This document shows positions 44,482 through 53,880 of a stretch of 64,000 nt of DNA, one piece after another. The stretch's first letter is position 1. Each line of letters starts with the position of its first letter. This stretch comes from Metabacillus halosaccharovorans. Its GTDB lineage: Bacteria; Bacillota; Bacilli; Bacillales; Bacillaceae. Location: assembly GCF_002019635.1 (NCBI RefSeq), contig NZ_KV917372.1, positions 1,550,001 through 1,614,000 of the forward strand, read 5' to 3'. A program made the translations under genes and the position numbers. The notes under the pieces are model-generated. The model saw only the letters and a list, made by a program, of their open reading frames with translations. It did no database searches and had not been told where the DNA came from.

Positions 44482-45897
44482 TCATCCTCTCACGTATTGG
44501 TTTTTGTATGTTTTCACTTCAAATGAATCTTTAATCGTGGTTCTTGCTTCTTGAATTGTATGAATCTCACCTAATGCCATAAATTGTGCAACAATATTTC
44601 CTATAGCTGTCGCTTCGATTGGTCCTGCACAAACCTCTTTGTTCGTAACATTTGCAATCATTTGGTTAAGCATTTCATTTTGGCACCCGCCGCCAATCAC
44701 ATTTATTCTTGGGAAGTTTTTCTCAAAAATCTCTTCTATTTCATTAATTGCCAGTTTATAGCTTTCTGCTAAACTATCATACACACATTTTGCCATTTGA
44801 CCGGGTGTTTGTGGAATTTGCTGTTTTGTTTCCTGACAGTAATTTTGGATTTCATCCACCATATTGTCAGGCTTTAGGAAACGGTCATCATCTACATTAA
44901 CGATCGACTGAAACTGTTGTTCATTTTCAGCCAGCTTTACTAATTCTGCAAAAGAGTATTGGTCATGATAGTTGCGCTTTACTTCTTGAATCATCCAAAG
45001 TCCCATAATATTTTTAAGAAAACGGTAGCGATAATCAATCCCGCCTTCATTCGTGAAGTTGTATTTAAGCGCTTGCGGAACACAAATTGGGAAGCGGTTT
45101 TCAACACCAATTAGAGACCAAGTTCCGGAGCTGATATAAATTGAGTCCTCTACTTCCGGCACCGAGATTACAGCAGATCCAGTATCATGTGTTGCCGGTA
45201 ATACGACTTTCATGTCAAAACCAAACTCTTCAACAAGCTCTTTTGAAAGTGTTCCCAACACTGTTTTAGGTGGTAAGATCTCATGAAACATCTCTTTGTT
45301 AATTCCAAGTTTGTCTAGAAGCTCATGATCCCATTTTTTCGTAAATGCATTCACAAGCTGTGTTGAAGTTGCATTTGTATACTCATTCGCCTTTTTTCCT
45401 GTTAATAAAAAATTAAAATACTCAGGAATCATTAGGAATGACTTTGCTTTTTGTAAAACTTCAGGTGTTGTTTGCTTTAACGCATATAATTGATAAATCG
45501 TATTAAATTTTTGAAATTGGATTCCGGTTTCAAAGTATAATTTTTCCTTTGGAATGATTTTAAAGACCTCTTCCATCATTCCGTCTGTTCTTGGATCCCT
45601 GTATGCAACTGCATCTGTTAAGAGGTTGTCATGCTCGTCAAGTAAGACATAATCAACTGCCCATGTATCAATTCCAATGCTATCCGGCTTGATACCTAGT
45701 TCATTGCATTTTTTTATACCTGTTTTGATTTCTTGAAATAAGGCCTCAATATCCCAGCAAAAATGTTCATTTTTTTTCACTATCTTATTTTCAAAACGAT
45801 GAATTTCATCTAATTTTAATTTTCCATTAGCTAAATGCCCAAGTATTAACCTCCCACTTGAAGCACCAATATCGACAGCTAAGCTATAATTACTCAT
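44482..45897 (-). CDS. rhaB: Rhamnulokinase
   Basis: A 471-residue FGGY-family kinase that phosphorylates L-rhamnulose at C1. Evidence includes the N-terminal [15 protein letters not shown] phosphate loop, [15 protein letters not shown] with the conserved Asp, [32 protein letters not shown], and [15 protein letters not shown] near the C-terminus. AAAGAGGTG precedes the ATG. A near-consensus cre site (45914-45928) lies between the promoter and the start codon. It is the first gene of the rhaB-rhaA operon. Confidence 0.96.
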   Translation of the reverse strand: MSNYSLAVDIGASSGRLILGHLANGKLKLDEIHRFENKIVKKNEHFCWDIEALFQEIKTGIKKCNELGIKPDSIGIDTWAVDYVLLDEHDNLLTDAVAYRDPRTDGMMEEVFKIIPKEKLYFETGIQFQKFNTIYQLYALKQTTPEVLQKAKSFLMIPEYFNFLLTGKKANEYTNATSTQLVNAFTKKWDHELLDKLGINKEMFHEILPPKTVLGTLSKELVEEFGFDMKVVLPATHDTGSAVISVPEVEDSIYISSGTWSLIGVENRFPICVPQALKYNFTNEGGIDYRYRFLKNIMGLWMIQEVKRNYHDQYSFAELVKLAENEQQFQSIVNVDDDRFLKPDNMVDEIQNYCQETKQQIPQTPGQMAKCVYDSLAESYKLAINEIEEIFEKNFPRINVIGGGCQNEMLNQMIANVTNKEVCAGPIEATAIGNIVAQFMALGEIHTIQEARTTIKDSFEVKTYKNQYVRG

Positions 45898-45913
45898 TTT
45901 GACACCTCTTTCC

Positions 45914-45928
45914 TGAAAACGCTTGCTT
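45914..45928 (-). promoter_or_regulatory. cre-like site upstream of rhaB
   Basis: On the minus strand AAGCAAGCGTTTTCA differs from WTGNAANCGNWNNCW at one fixed position. It is 17-31 bases before the rhaB start, where bound CcpA would act as a roadblock. Confidence 0.6.
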
Positions 45929-46022
45929 ATATATTTATTTTAGTTGATATCCCCGGAAGTTCCTATATCTTAATTCATTCTTTTTATTGTCCTTATTTGC
46001 CAAGTGAAAAAGGTGTAAAAAA

Positions 46023-46059
46023 AGTCATGTCTCCTACTATTTCTAGTAATGACATGACT
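46023..46059 (-). terminator. Terminator after the second cupin-AraC gene
   Basis: A 9-bp stem AGTCATGTC/GACATGACT with a 19-base loop, followed on the minus strand by TTTTTTT. It overlaps the final bases of the AraC stop codon. Confidence 0.75.
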
Positions 46060-47023
46060 AATTGTTAGAAAGTTGATCTCGAAATTTCTTTGGTGTATAT
46101 CCATATTTGCTTTTAAAAACGCGATAAAAATAACTTATATTTTCATACCCTACCTCTTCTACAATAGATGAAATAGATAGTGAAGTATTCTCCAAGAGAT
46201 CCTTTGCGATGGTCAATCTTTTTGCTTGAACAAGCTCTTTAAATGTATAGGTTGTTGCCTTTTTAATTTCTTTACTTAAGGTGTAATGAGGTAGATTTAG
46301 GTTTTCTGCCAATTCATATAAAGAGGCATGTCGAAAATGTTCTTCAATATATTTTAGGGACTCCACAATAATATATTGCTTATTCAGATCCTGGTTGTAT
46401 CGAACCTTATCCGAATTCTTGATAAGCTCTACCATCAGCAAACCCATATATAATTTTATCGTTGATTCTGATAGCATTGAGGGATTCATAATTTCCACGA
46501 TGATTTTTCCAATAAGCTCTTGAACACTGTCAATTTCTGATACAGCAAAATATAAATATTGACCTTGTTGTGTTTGGTCGAATAGGCTGCTAATTAAAAA
46601 GTTTGAGATTAAATTTTCCGTCGTTAAGTAAGAAAAAATAAATGTAAAGAATTCAGGTTTAATAATAAAGTTAATAATAATATCTTCTTCATTGCACGAT
46701 TCAAGTTCATGTTCTATATGTTGATTAAGAAACAAAAGATCTCCTTTTTTTAATTCTATTCGTTCATTTCCAACCGTTTGGGTAAGAGAACCATTAAAAA
46801 CATAATTCACTTCTATATAATTGTGCTTATGCTTCGGAAAGTGAACAAATCTAGTGTGTTTTCGTACCATGATCATTTTGTTTTGATTTAAAAATCTCTC
46901 TCCTTCAACAATGAAGGGTTCCTGGCTAGTATAAAGCTCCTTCTGAACTTCCTTTTTTTGCTGAAGCATTAATTTTTCTTCATCATTTAGTTGCAATAGT
47001 TCATGTAAAAGATTTGCACTCAT
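46058..47023 (-). CDS. AraC-family regulator with cupin sensor domain
   Basis: A 321-residue regulator. The N-terminal cupin region (residues about 50-115) shows VRKHTRFVHFPKHKHNYIEVNYVFNGSL and ELKKGDLLFLNQHIEHELE. The C-terminal double helix-turn-helix includes YELAENLNLPHYTLSKEIKKATTYTF and YENISYFYRVFKSKYGYTPKKFR. It lies between rhaR and rhaB on the same strand but has terminators on both sides, so it is probably its own transcript. A role as rhamnose-responsive activator of rhaBA is a reasonable guess. B. subtilis lacks an AraC gene at this position. Confidence 0.88.
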   Translation of the reverse strand: MSANLLHELLQLNDEEKLMLQQKKEVQKELYTSQEPFIVEGERFLNQNKMIMVRKHTRFVHFPKHKHNYIEVNYVFNGSLTQTVGNERIELKKGDLLFLNQHIEHELESCNEEDIIINFIIKPEFFTFIFSYLTTENLISNFLISSLFDQTQQGQYLYFAVSEIDSVQELIGKIIVEIMNPSMLSESTIKLYMGLLMVELIKNSDKVRYNQDLNKQYIIVESLKYIEEHFRHASLYELAENLNLPHYTLSKEIKKATTYTFKELVQAKRLTIAKDLLENTSLSISSIVEEVGYENISYFYRVFKSKYGYTPKKFRDQLSNN

Positions 47024-47050
47024 TTAGATAATCCCTCTTTTTTCTAGCAA

Positions 47051-47080
47051 AAAACGGAATAGCCTCCACTACCCCGTTTT
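47051..47080 (-). terminator. Terminator after rhaR
   Basis: AAAACGG (47051-47057) and CCGTTTT (47074-47080) form a short stem followed on the minus strand by TTTTTTGC. It separates rhaR from the AraC gene. Confidence 0.7.
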
Positions 47081-47127
47081 ATCCAGTTATCCCATTTTCA
47101 AATAGGAGTACTCTTTTGACCGAAGAC

Positions 47128-47895
47128 TCACTTTATCTCGACAGTTTTTACTTGTACACCTTTTTCCTCCAGAGCTCTGCAAAATGATTCATCAATGTGA
47201 TCATCTGTAATGACATGACCAACTCGCTGAATGTCCGTAATTTGAGCAAATGTTCTTACACCAAATTTTGTAGAATCAGCCATCAGAATTGTTTTGTCTG
47301 CAATCGACATCATTTGTCTTTTTAATAAAGCCTGCCATTCATTTGAATCGCTTAAACCAGCGTCAACATGTACCCCTTTACATGATAAGAAGGCTTTGTT
47401 CACATGGTACATATTAAGTGACCTTTCGGCTAATGGACCAACATAGGAAAGAGACTTCGGTTGGAGCATACCACCCGTTGAGATCACTTTTACCTGTTCT
47501 TTTTTACTAAGCTCTATTGCTACCTTGATTGAATTTGTCAAAACAGTTAAGGGCAGATCAGGCATTTCCTTTGCCATATACCATGCTGTTGTACTCGCAT
47601 CAAGTACAATCTGATCACCTGGCTGAATAAGTTTCACTGCTTCAATTGCAATGGATCTTTTTTCTGAAGCATTTGTGATTTCCCGTTCAGCATACGATAC
47701 TTCAGTTTGCTCGTCTTTTATACTAACAGCTCCACCATGACTACGGCGTAACAAGTTTTCTTTTTCCAGTTTTTCTAAATCACGTCGAATTGTCTCTTCC
47801 GTTACTTGGAAAATCTTACTTAACTCTGTTACACGAACACTTAACTTCTCATTTACTACTTCAACAATTTTTTTATGTCTTTCTGCTACAAGCAT
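47128..47895 (-). CDS. rhaR: DeoR-family regulator of rhamnose genes
   Basis: A 255-residue DeoR/GlpR-type repressor. Residues 5-55 form the DeoR helix-turn-helix (LSVRVTELSKIFQVTEETIRRDLEKLEKENLLRRSHGG). The rest is the sugar-phosphate-binding DeoRC domain (QPGDQIVLDASTTAWYMA; TNSIKVAIEL; ADSTKFGVR). Position next to rhaEW and rhaB, together with family, identifies it as the counterpart of B. subtilis RhaR (YulB), for which rhamnulose-1-phosphate is the reported inducer. AGGAGGT precedes the ATG. A cre-like sequence lies about 135 bases upstream. Confidence 0.9.
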   Translation of the reverse strand: MLVAERHKKIVEVVNEKLSVRVTELSKIFQVTEETIRRDLEKLEKENLLRRSHGGAVSIKDEQTEVSYAEREITNASEKRSIAIEAVKLIQPGDQIVLDASTTAWYMAKEMPDLPLTVLTNSIKVAIELSKKEQVKVISTGGMLQPKSLSYVGPLAERSLNMYHVNKAFLSCKGVHVDAGLSDSNEWQALLKRQMMSIADKTILMADSTKFGVRTFAQITDIQRVGHVITDDHIDESFCRALEEKGVQVKTVEIK

Positions 47896-48028
47896 TGATC
47901 AATACCTCCTGTTACTTCTTTTTATAATGAGGTCTGAGCTTACGTGCTAAAAGAGACAGCTCTTATGCTTGTAGGCTCTAGATATATTATTATACAAGAG
48001 TATAAGTTTAAACGCATCGTGTTTTATA

Positions 48029-48043
48029 CTAATGCGCTTTCAA
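48029..48043 (-). promoter_or_regulatory. cre-like site upstream of rhaR
   Basis: On the minus strand TTGAAAGCGCATTAG matches the first half of WTGNAANCGNWNNCW fully and has two mismatches at the end. Confidence 0.4.
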
Positions 48044-48091
48044 AACAGTTGTGACAAAAACTTGGCTTATCTCCAAGTCCTGAGAATATAA

Positions 48092-48133
48092 AAACAAGGT
48101 GTAATAGAAACGTTATTCTGTTACACCTTGTTT
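48092..48133 (-). terminator. Terminator after rhaEW
   Basis: A perfect 13-bp stem (AAACAAGGTGTAA at 48092-48104, complement at 48121-48133) with a 16-base loop; TTTATATT follows on the minus strand. Confidence 0.8.
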
Positions 48134-48141
48134 AGTCTTTA

Positions 48142-50211
48142 TTATCTAGTAAACGCTGCTGGAACTCCACCATCTACAGTTAACATACAACCTGTAGTAC
48201 GATCTGATTTAGATGATGCAAAGAACAGAATAGATTGTGCAATATCTTTTGGATAGATATTAACTAGTAATGTAGTACGTTTACGATAGTGATCTTCTAA
48301 TTGATCTGGGTGAATTCCGTATGCTGCTGCACGCTCTTCTCTCCAGCTTGATCCCCAAATTGCTGAACCTTGAAGCACTGCGTCTGGAAGAACTGAGTTT
48401 ACACGGATTCCGAATTCTCCACCTTCTGCTGCAATACATCTTGCAAGGTGTGTTTCCATTGCTTTAACTGAGCTGTATGCTGCTGCATTTTTACCTGCAT
48501 ATACAGAGTTTTTCGAACCGATGAATACCATGTTTCCACCAGTACATTGTGATTTCATTTGTTTGAACGCTTCACGGGCAACTAGGAAATAACCTGTACC
48601 AAGAACGTTCATGTTTAGGTTCCACTCTTTTAAAGATGTTTCATCAAATGGGCTGGAAGTTGCTAAACCTGCATTGTTTACGATAATATCAACGCCACCG
48701 TAAGTTAGAGCAGTTTGTTTAAATGCTTCTTGAACTGCTTCTTCACTTGTTACATCCATTTTCACTGCGAATGCACGACCCTCACCATATTTCTCGTTGA
48801 TTTCTGCTGCTACCTTTTCAGCACCTTCTAAGTTTAGGTCAGCAATTACTACATGTGCACCTTCTGCTACAAATTGACGGCAGGTTTCGCTACCAATACC
48901 GCCAGCGCCACCTGTTACAAATGCAACTTGTCTTGAGAATTCAGCTTCTGCAGGAGCTAGAGATAATTTATAAAGCTCTAATGGCCAGTATTCTACATTA
49001 AATGATTCATTTTCATTTAAAGAAACAAATTTCCCTAGAGTTGTTGAACGTTTCATAACCGCGATTGCACGGTGATATAAAGCACCACTAACGTTAGCCA
49101 TCGCTACATTTTTACCAGTGTTTACCATTCCGATTCCAGGTATTAAAATAACACGTGGAGCTGTTTCAGAAATTTGGTCACCTTCGTTTTTGTTTCGTTC
49201 AAAGTATGCTCTGTACTCTTCTTTAAAGCTTTCTATTCCAGCTTTTACTTTTTCTACTAAACTAGCAACATCTTGTTCTTGAGGATTCCAGTCAATGAAT
49301 AATGGTGTCATTTTTGTATGAACTAAGTGATCAGGACATGCTGCACCAACTTGTGATAATTCTGGAGCGTTATTGCTGTTTACGAATTGTAGAACATCTT
49401 CTGCATCATCATAAGTTAATAGCATTTTCTTTTCTTCACTAACAGCACCACGGATCACTGGCATTACTTGTGCTAGAGCGTTTTTACGATCTTCTTCAGA
49501 AAGTGCTTCGTATTTTTGTCCACCAAATGCTTTTTCTTCTACTAGTTTAGATTGAATATATTGTTCTGCTTCATTAATTACTGAAATTGTTTTTTCATAG
49601 CTTTCTTCAGCTGTTTCGCCCCAAACAACAAGACCGTGTTTTTCCATTAATACTAATTCTGCGTTTGGATTGTTTTTAACACCTTCTGCGATCATTTTTG
49701 ATAATGTGAATCCCGGGCGTACATATGGTACCCAAACAAAACGATCTCCGTAGATTTCTTCAGCAATTTGGCGACCATTGTCTGCACAGCAAAGACCAAT
49801 GATTGCATCCGGATGTGTATGGTCAACATGCTTGAATGGTAAGAATGCATGTAAAAGTGTTTCAATTGATGCACGTGGGTGTTTGCTATCGATCATACAG
49901 TGTGCAAGGTATGCAACCATTTCTTCATCAGGCATTTCCTCACGTTCGATTAATGGACGAATATCTTCCATTCTTAAGCCAGTAAAATTGTACGCTTTCA
50001 TTGTTGCTAAATCTGATCCACTACCTTTAACGTACATAACCTCTACGTCACGGCCACGGAAATCTTTTTCAATTGTTTTCATTGAAGTGTTACCGCCACC
50101 CCAGTTACAAACTGCACGATCTGACCCGATTAGGTTAGAGCGATATACTAGCTCTTCTACACCTTGAGATAATGAAGCTGCTTTTTCTTTATTCCATAAA
50201 CTTTGTACCAT
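48142..50211 (-). CDS. rhaEW: Bifunctional rhamnulose-1-phosphate aldolase / L-lactaldehyde dehydrogenase
   Basis: A 689-residue fusion, the same length as B. subtilis YuxG. The N-terminal part (to about residue 400) is a class II aldolase domain with NWGGGNTSMK, the zinc site in VDHTHPDAI, and LVLMEKHGLVVWG. The C-terminal part (from about residue 425) is a short-chain dehydrogenase with the Rossmann motif VTGGAGGIGS, NNAG, and catalytic Y-S-S-V-K. It cleaves L-rhamnulose-1-phosphate into dihydroxyacetone phosphate and L-lactaldehyde, then oxidises lactaldehyde to L-lactate. GAGGAGG precedes the ATG. Duplicated A-rich repeats (50280-50319) cover its promoter. Confidence 0.96.
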   Translation of the reverse strand: MVQSLWNKEKAASLSQGVEELVYRSNLIGSDRAVCNWGGGNTSMKTIEKDFRGRDVEVMYVKGSGSDLATMKAYNFTGLRMEDIRPLIEREEMPDEEMVAYLAHCMIDSKHPRASIETLLHAFLPFKHVDHTHPDAIIGLCCADNGRQIAEEIYGDRFVWVPYVRPGFTLSKMIAEGVKNNPNAELVLMEKHGLVVWGETAEESYEKTISVINEAEQYIQSKLVEEKAFGGQKYEALSEEDRKNALAQVMPVIRGAVSEEKKMLLTYDDAEDVLQFVNSNNAPELSQVGAACPDHLVHTKMTPLFIDWNPQEQDVASLVEKVKAGIESFKEEYRAYFERNKNEGDQISETAPRVILIPGIGMVNTGKNVAMANVSGALYHRAIAVMKRSTTLGKFVSLNENESFNVEYWPLELYKLSLAPAEAEFSRQVAFVTGGAGGIGSETCRQFVAEGAHVVIADLNLEGAEKVAAEINEKYGEGRAFAVKMDVTSEEAVQEAFKQTALTYGGVDIIVNNAGLATSSPFDETSLKEWNLNMNVLGTGYFLVAREAFKQMKSQCTGGNMVFIGSKNSVYAGKNAAAYSSVKAMETHLARCIAAEGGEFGIRVNSVLPDAVLQGSAIWGSSWREERAAAYGIHPDQLEDHYRKRTTLLVNIYPKDIAQSILFFASSKSDRTTGCMLTVDGGVPAAFTR

Positions 50212-50267
50212 TTCATTTCCTCCTCTATTGTGTTTATATCTGTTTTTGTTTGATTATCTGTTTTTAA

Positions 50268-50319
50268 TTATATACTATGTTTGTTTGTTTTTGAATATGT
50301 TTTTTGTTTATTTTTGAAT
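50268..50319 (-). promoter_or_regulatory. rhaEW promoter with 23-bp-phased direct repeats (candidate RhaR operator)
   Basis: On the minus strand a 17-base sequence, ATTCAAAAA-Y-AAACAAA, occurs at 50303-50319 and 50280-50296 with one difference, 23 bp apart. A TATAAT (-10) follows at 50268-50273, so the second copy covers the -35 region. DeoR-type repressors often bind direct repeats over the promoter, so this is the best RhaR operator candidate. The right edge touches the lutC stop codon. Confidence 0.5.
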
Positions 50320-51039
50320 TTATTTATCTTCCACAAGAATATACGTTGCTTTTATTGGACCATGAACCCCTACAATGAGGTTCAATTCAATATCAGCGCT
50401 ATTACTTGGTCCTGTAATAAAATCAATACAGGAAGCAATCTTTTCGCCTTCTTGGACTTGTTTGTTAATGTAAGCAGTAGCCTGTGTCATCCTTGGAACA
50501 AGTGTGCTTTTTGGAACAATGGCAATATAGGTTTTGGGTAATAAACTTACCGATCTCCCTTTGTTTTCACTGCTGAATAACACAACTGTCCCTGATTCTG
50601 CAAGAGTGATATCACTAAATGTAATCCCAACATCTGCCTTTTCTGCTGCTTCTCTATTTTTTTCTTTAAGAGCCGGATCCCATATGTGGACATCAATATC
50701 CTCTTCTGTGAGTTGATGTAACAGCCCTTCTTCTAAACCAAACTCTTTATGACGCTTATCCTTCCATGTCACAACACTTTCAACTTCGTACTGAGTAAAA
50801 ACCTCCCGAATTTTTTGTGGAAGTTCTTTTGAATCTGTTTCAATGAACTGAGTATGAATGACCTCACAATGTTTCTTTAGTACCTGTACTAATTCATCCG
50901 GTGTTGCATCTTTTAATACATCATATTGAGGGGTTGTCGTCCATTGTGGTTTTGTGACTTTTTTTACTCTTTCTCTTCCTAATTTTTCAGCTACTGTATT
51001 AAGAAATGAGTCGCGGTTTGTGATTTGCCCTGCTACCAT
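50320..51039 (-). CDS. lutC: Lactate utilization protein C
   Basis: A 239-residue LUD-domain protein, the length expected for B. subtilis LutC. It contains SVVTWKDKRHKEFGLEE, VGITFSDITLAESGTVVLFSS, and ITGPSNSADIELNLIVGVHGP near the C-terminus. It works with LutA and LutB in oxidising L-lactate to pyruvate. I chose the ATG at 51037-51039 after AAGGAGGGG. A longer frame from 51120 would overlap lutB by 77 bases without cause. It begins four bases after the lutB stop. Confidence 0.94.
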   Translation of the reverse strand: MVAGQITNRDSFLNTVAEKLGRERVKKVTKPQWTTTPQYDVLKDATPDELVQVLKKHCEVIHTQFIETDSKELPQKIREVFTQYEVESVVTWKDKRHKEFGLEEGLLHQLTEEDIDVHIWDPALKEKNREAAEKADVGITFSDITLAESGTVVLFSSENKGRSVSLLPKTYIAIVPKSTLVPRMTQATAYINKQVQEGEKIASCIDFITGPSNSADIELNLIVGVHGPIKATYILVEDK

Positions 51040-51043
51040 CTTT

Positions 51044-52468
51044 TTATTCCCCTCCTTTTTCTCTCTTTTTATACCAGTCTCTAAATCTCTCTTTACTTGG
51101 TGCCGGGAAATCACGTACATCTGTCCATGGCTTCATTGGACCTGGTCCTTTTTGAATGCTGTTTTCTTTCGTAAATGGTGCCATGACAGATGAAGCTGAT
51201 TTTGTACCTGTTTTATATAGACTTGGTGAACTAGCTGCAAGTTGAAACCCTTTCATCGCAAGTTTTTCACCGAATGGTGATTTCTTTTCATCTTCAACAA
51301 TTTTTCTTCGATGTTTAATTAAAAGTTCATGAAGAGGTATTTTTACTGGGCAGACATCTGTACATGCTGCACATAATGATGATGCATAAGGGAGTTCCTT
51401 ATAATCTTCATAACCTCCAAGCAACGGTGATAACACTGCACCAATTGGTCCTGCATAGATTGAGCCATAAGAATGTCCACCAACATGTCGATATACTGGA
51501 CATACATTGACACAAGCTGCACAACGAATACAATGAAGGGCACTTTGAAATTCAGTTCCCAGAATATTTGAACGTCCGTTATCAACAATAACCAGATGGA
51601 ATTCATCAGGTCCATCAACGTCTCCTTCGTCTTTTGGTCCAGTTAATCCTGTAATATAGCTGGTTAATTTTTGTCCAACAGAGCTTCTGCACAGTAGACT
51701 TACCATTATATCTAGTTCTTCCCATGTTGGAACGATCCGCTCCATACCCATAACTGTAATTTGTGTTTTTGGTAAAGCGGTTACAAGTCCGGCATTTCCT
51801 TCATTTGTGACTAGACTTATAGAACCAGATTCCGCAACAGCAAAGTTACATCCTGTAATTCCAAGATCTGCACTTAAGAATTCTTGCCTTAATTGCTCTC
51901 TAGCAAAAAGAGCAAGTTCTTCAGGAATTTCCGATTTATCGTAGCCTCGTTTTTCTTTGAATGTGTCACGAATTTGTTCTTTATTTTTATGAAGAGCCGG
52001 AACAACGATATGGGATGGTGGATCATGATCATCAAGCTGAAGAATATATTCACCTAGATCCGTTTCTATTACTTCACAGCCCGCTTTTTCGAGTGCGCTA
52101 TTTAAGTGAATTTCTTCTGTAACCATTGATTTTGATTTAACGACTTTCTTAGCTTGTTTTTCTTTTGCTACTTTTGTGATGTACTCATTTGCCTCTTCCT
52201 TTGTTGAAGCAAAAAATACATGCCCCCCACGCTTTTGCACATTTTCACTTAACTGTTCCAGATAGTAGTCAAGATTTTGAAGAGTATGTGATCTAATCTC
52301 TTCACCAAGCTTACGCCATTCTTCCCAATTACCCAGCTCTTCTGTTGCCAACTGGCGTTTTCCCTGCATTCTCTCTTGTGCGGATGCAACAGCATTGCGC
52401 ATAAAGGAATTGTTTACACCTTTATCAACACGATCAAAAAACTTTTCATCACTAATTTTCATCGCCAT
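51044..52468 (-). CDS. lutB: Lactate utilization protein B, iron-sulfur protein
   Basis: A 474-residue protein. The N-terminal LUD domain (residues about 70-300) has [15 protein letters not shown] and [24 protein letters not shown]. The C-terminal part has two 4Fe-4S motifs, [16 protein letters not shown] and [16 protein letters not shown]. It belongs to the LutABC complex, which oxidises L-lactate and passes electrons onward. It starts one base after the lutA stop, after GAGGTG. In this context its lactate comes from rhamnose through RhaEW. Confidence 0.95.
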   Translation of the reverse strand: MAMKISDEKFFDRVDKGVNNSFMRNAVASAQERMQGKRQLATEELGNWEEWRKLGEEIRSHTLQNLDYYLEQLSENVQKRGGHVFFASTKEEANEYITKVAKEKQAKKVVKSKSMVTEEIHLNSALEKAGCEVIETDLGEYILQLDDHDPPSHIVVPALHKNKEQIRDTFKEKRGYDKSEIPEELALFAREQLRQEFLSADLGITGCNFAVAESGSISLVTNEGNAGLVTALPKTQITVMGMERIVPTWEELDIMVSLLCRSSVGQKLTSYITGLTGPKDEGDVDGPDEFHLVIVDNGRSNILGTEFQSALHCIRCAACVNVCPVYRHVGGHSYGSIYAGPIGAVLSPLLGGYEDYKELPYASSLCAACTDVCPVKIPLHELLIKHRRKIVEDEKKSPFGEKLAMKGFQLAASSPSLYKTGTKSASSVMAPFTKENSIQKGPGPMKPWTDVRDFPAPSKERFRDWYKKREKGGE

Positions 52469-52469
52469 T

Positions 52470-53192
52470 TCACTTCACCTCGCTGTTCAATACTTCTGCT
52501 ATATGCATGACTTTAATTGGTTTTCCTTTTCGGTTAATTCTTCCCCCGATGTTCATTAAGCAGCCACAATCAGCGCCAATTAATACTTCTGCACCTGTTT
52601 CTTCTATATGTCTCACCTTTTCATCTACCATTTGCTCTGAAATCGGAACCATTTTGACGGAAAAAGTTCCACCAAATCCACAGCAATCATGACTATTCGG
52701 AAGCGGTTTTACCTCTAATCCATCAACATTGTCTAATAGCTTGCCGGGTGCGTCCTTTACACCTAGTAAGCGTGTCATATGACAGGATTTATGATAAGTT
52801 GCACAAGCCGGTAAACTAGCATTCACGTTTTCTACTTTTAGTACTTCGACAATAAACTGAGTTAATTCAAATGATTTTTTTGCTAATTCTTTAGCTTTTT
52901 CTTTCCACACCGGCTCATTTTCGAATAGATGACCGTATTCACGTAGCATCGCTACACATGAACCGGATGGACCTACAACATAATCTGAATTCTCAAACGT
53001 ACGAATCATGTGTTTTGCCACTTCTTTTGTTTCTTTATGATATCCGCTATTAAAAGCAGGTTGTCCACAGCAGGTTTGCTGTTCTGGAAAGTCAACTTCA
53101 CAACCAAGCTTTTCTAAAAGCTCCACAGTGTGTTTTCCAACATTCGAATAAAACACATCTGCTAAGCATGTAATAAATAAGGATACTTTCAT
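52470..53192 (-). CDS. lutA: Lactate utilization protein A, CCG-domain Fe-S oxidoreductase
   Basis: A 240-residue protein with two CCG domains: [14 protein letters not shown] (residues about 39-52) and [14 protein letters not shown] (about 167-180), each binding an iron-sulfur or hetero-disulfide-type centre. It is the first gene of lutABC. GGAGGG precedes the ATG. The upstream region has TATAAT on the minus strand (53238-53243) and A-rich AAAACAAAT repeats that resemble those at rhaEW, though the match is weak. Confidence 0.95.
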   Translation of the reverse strand: MKVSLFITCLADVFYSNVGKHTVELLEKLGCEVDFPEQQTCCGQPAFNSGYHKETKEVAKHMIRTFENSDYVVGPSGSCVAMLREYGHLFENEPVWKEKAKELAKKSFELTQFIVEVLKVENVNASLPACATYHKSCHMTRLLGVKDAPGKLLDNVDGLEVKPLPNSHDCCGFGGTFSVKMVPISEQMVDEKVRHIEETGAEVLIGADCGCLMNIGGRINRKGKPIKVMHIAEVLNSEVK

Positions 53193-53355
53193 TTCCTAAT
53201 TCCCTCCATTCATTTTTGGAGCAATCTTTTTTATTGATTATACTACTAAACCCACAAAATATCACCCGTTTTTATTTGTTTTTTTGGATTTGTTTTTATT
53301 TTAATTAGATTCATGAGTTTTTTTGGAGGATTTCAAAAATCATTTATTAGAATTA

Positions 53356-53785
53356 GTGAAGGACTTTTTACTGCTGTAGGGAGCGGCTTTTGACCTTCAT
53401 TGCCTCTATGAAGGACTTTTCCCTTCTGTGACGGTTGGCTTTTGTCTTTCATTGCCCCTATGAAGGACTTTTCCCTTCTGTGACGGTTGGCTTTTGTCTT
53501 TCATTGCTCATATGAAGGACTTTTTCCTTCTGTGATCGGTGACTTTTGTCTTTCATTGCTCATATGAAGGACTTTTCCCTTCTATGACGGATGACTTTTG
53601 GCTTTCCTTCCCCCTATGAAGGACTTTCCCTTCTATGATGGATGACTTTTGTCCTTCATTTCCCTTTGAGGGACTTTTCCCTTCTATGATGGTTGGCTTT
53701 TGTGTTTTCTTCCCATTATGAAGGACTTTTCCCTTCTGTGACGGTTGGCTTTTGTCTTTCCTTCCCTTTATGAACGACTTTTCCC
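53356..53785. repeat. 52-bp tandem repeat array, about eight imperfect copies
   Basis: Copies begin at 53356, 53408, 53460, 53512, 53564, 53616, about 53666, 53718 and 53770 (last one truncated). The period is 52 bases except for one unit shortened to about 50. Each unit reads ATGAAGGACTTTTCCCTTC, a variable TGTGACGGTTGGC part, TTTTGTCTTTC and a short pyrimidine-rich part. GAAGGAC and GTCYTTC can pair between or within units, as in the array at 38316-38524. Function is unknown. Confidence 0.88.
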
Positions 53786-53841
53786 TCAAAGAATAAACCC
53801 CTTTTGTACTTCACTCTCCTTAACCCATTTCCAAAAATAAA

Positions 53842-53873
53842 AAAGCTGCTGAGTTCAAAAACTCAACAGCTTT
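53842..53873 (-). terminator. Terminator after ltaS
   Basis: AAAGCTG-ct-GAGTT and AACTC-aa-CAGCTTT form an interrupted 12-bp stem with a 4-base loop. The minus strand continues TTTTTATTTTTGG. Confidence 0.85.
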
Positions 53874-53880
53874 CATTTAA

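Larger units (their letters stand above)
53193..53880. other. 688-base intergenic region between lutA and ltaS
   Basis: There is no gene here. It holds the lutA promoter with A-rich repeats (about 53220-53320), the second 52-bp tandem repeat array (53356-53785), and the ltaS terminator (53842-53873). A 78-residue open frame at 53553-53789 only reads through the repeats and is not a gene. Confidence 0.75.

Noticed and set aside
44477-44485. ATGA overlap between rhaB and rhaA as translational coupling
   Set aside because: The ATG at 44485 has no room for the ribosome site. The ATG at 44476 is properly spaced, so the genes are five bases apart.
48001-48091. A T-box or riboswitch upstream of rhaR
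   Set aside because: No conserved box or aptamer fold is visible; only a cre-like site and the rhaEW terminator are supported.
53553-53789. A 78-residue open frame with repeating KSP/IEGK peptide segments
   Set aside because: It only reads through the 52-bp array. The period is not a multiple of three, so frames shift from unit to unit, and there is no ribosome binding site.
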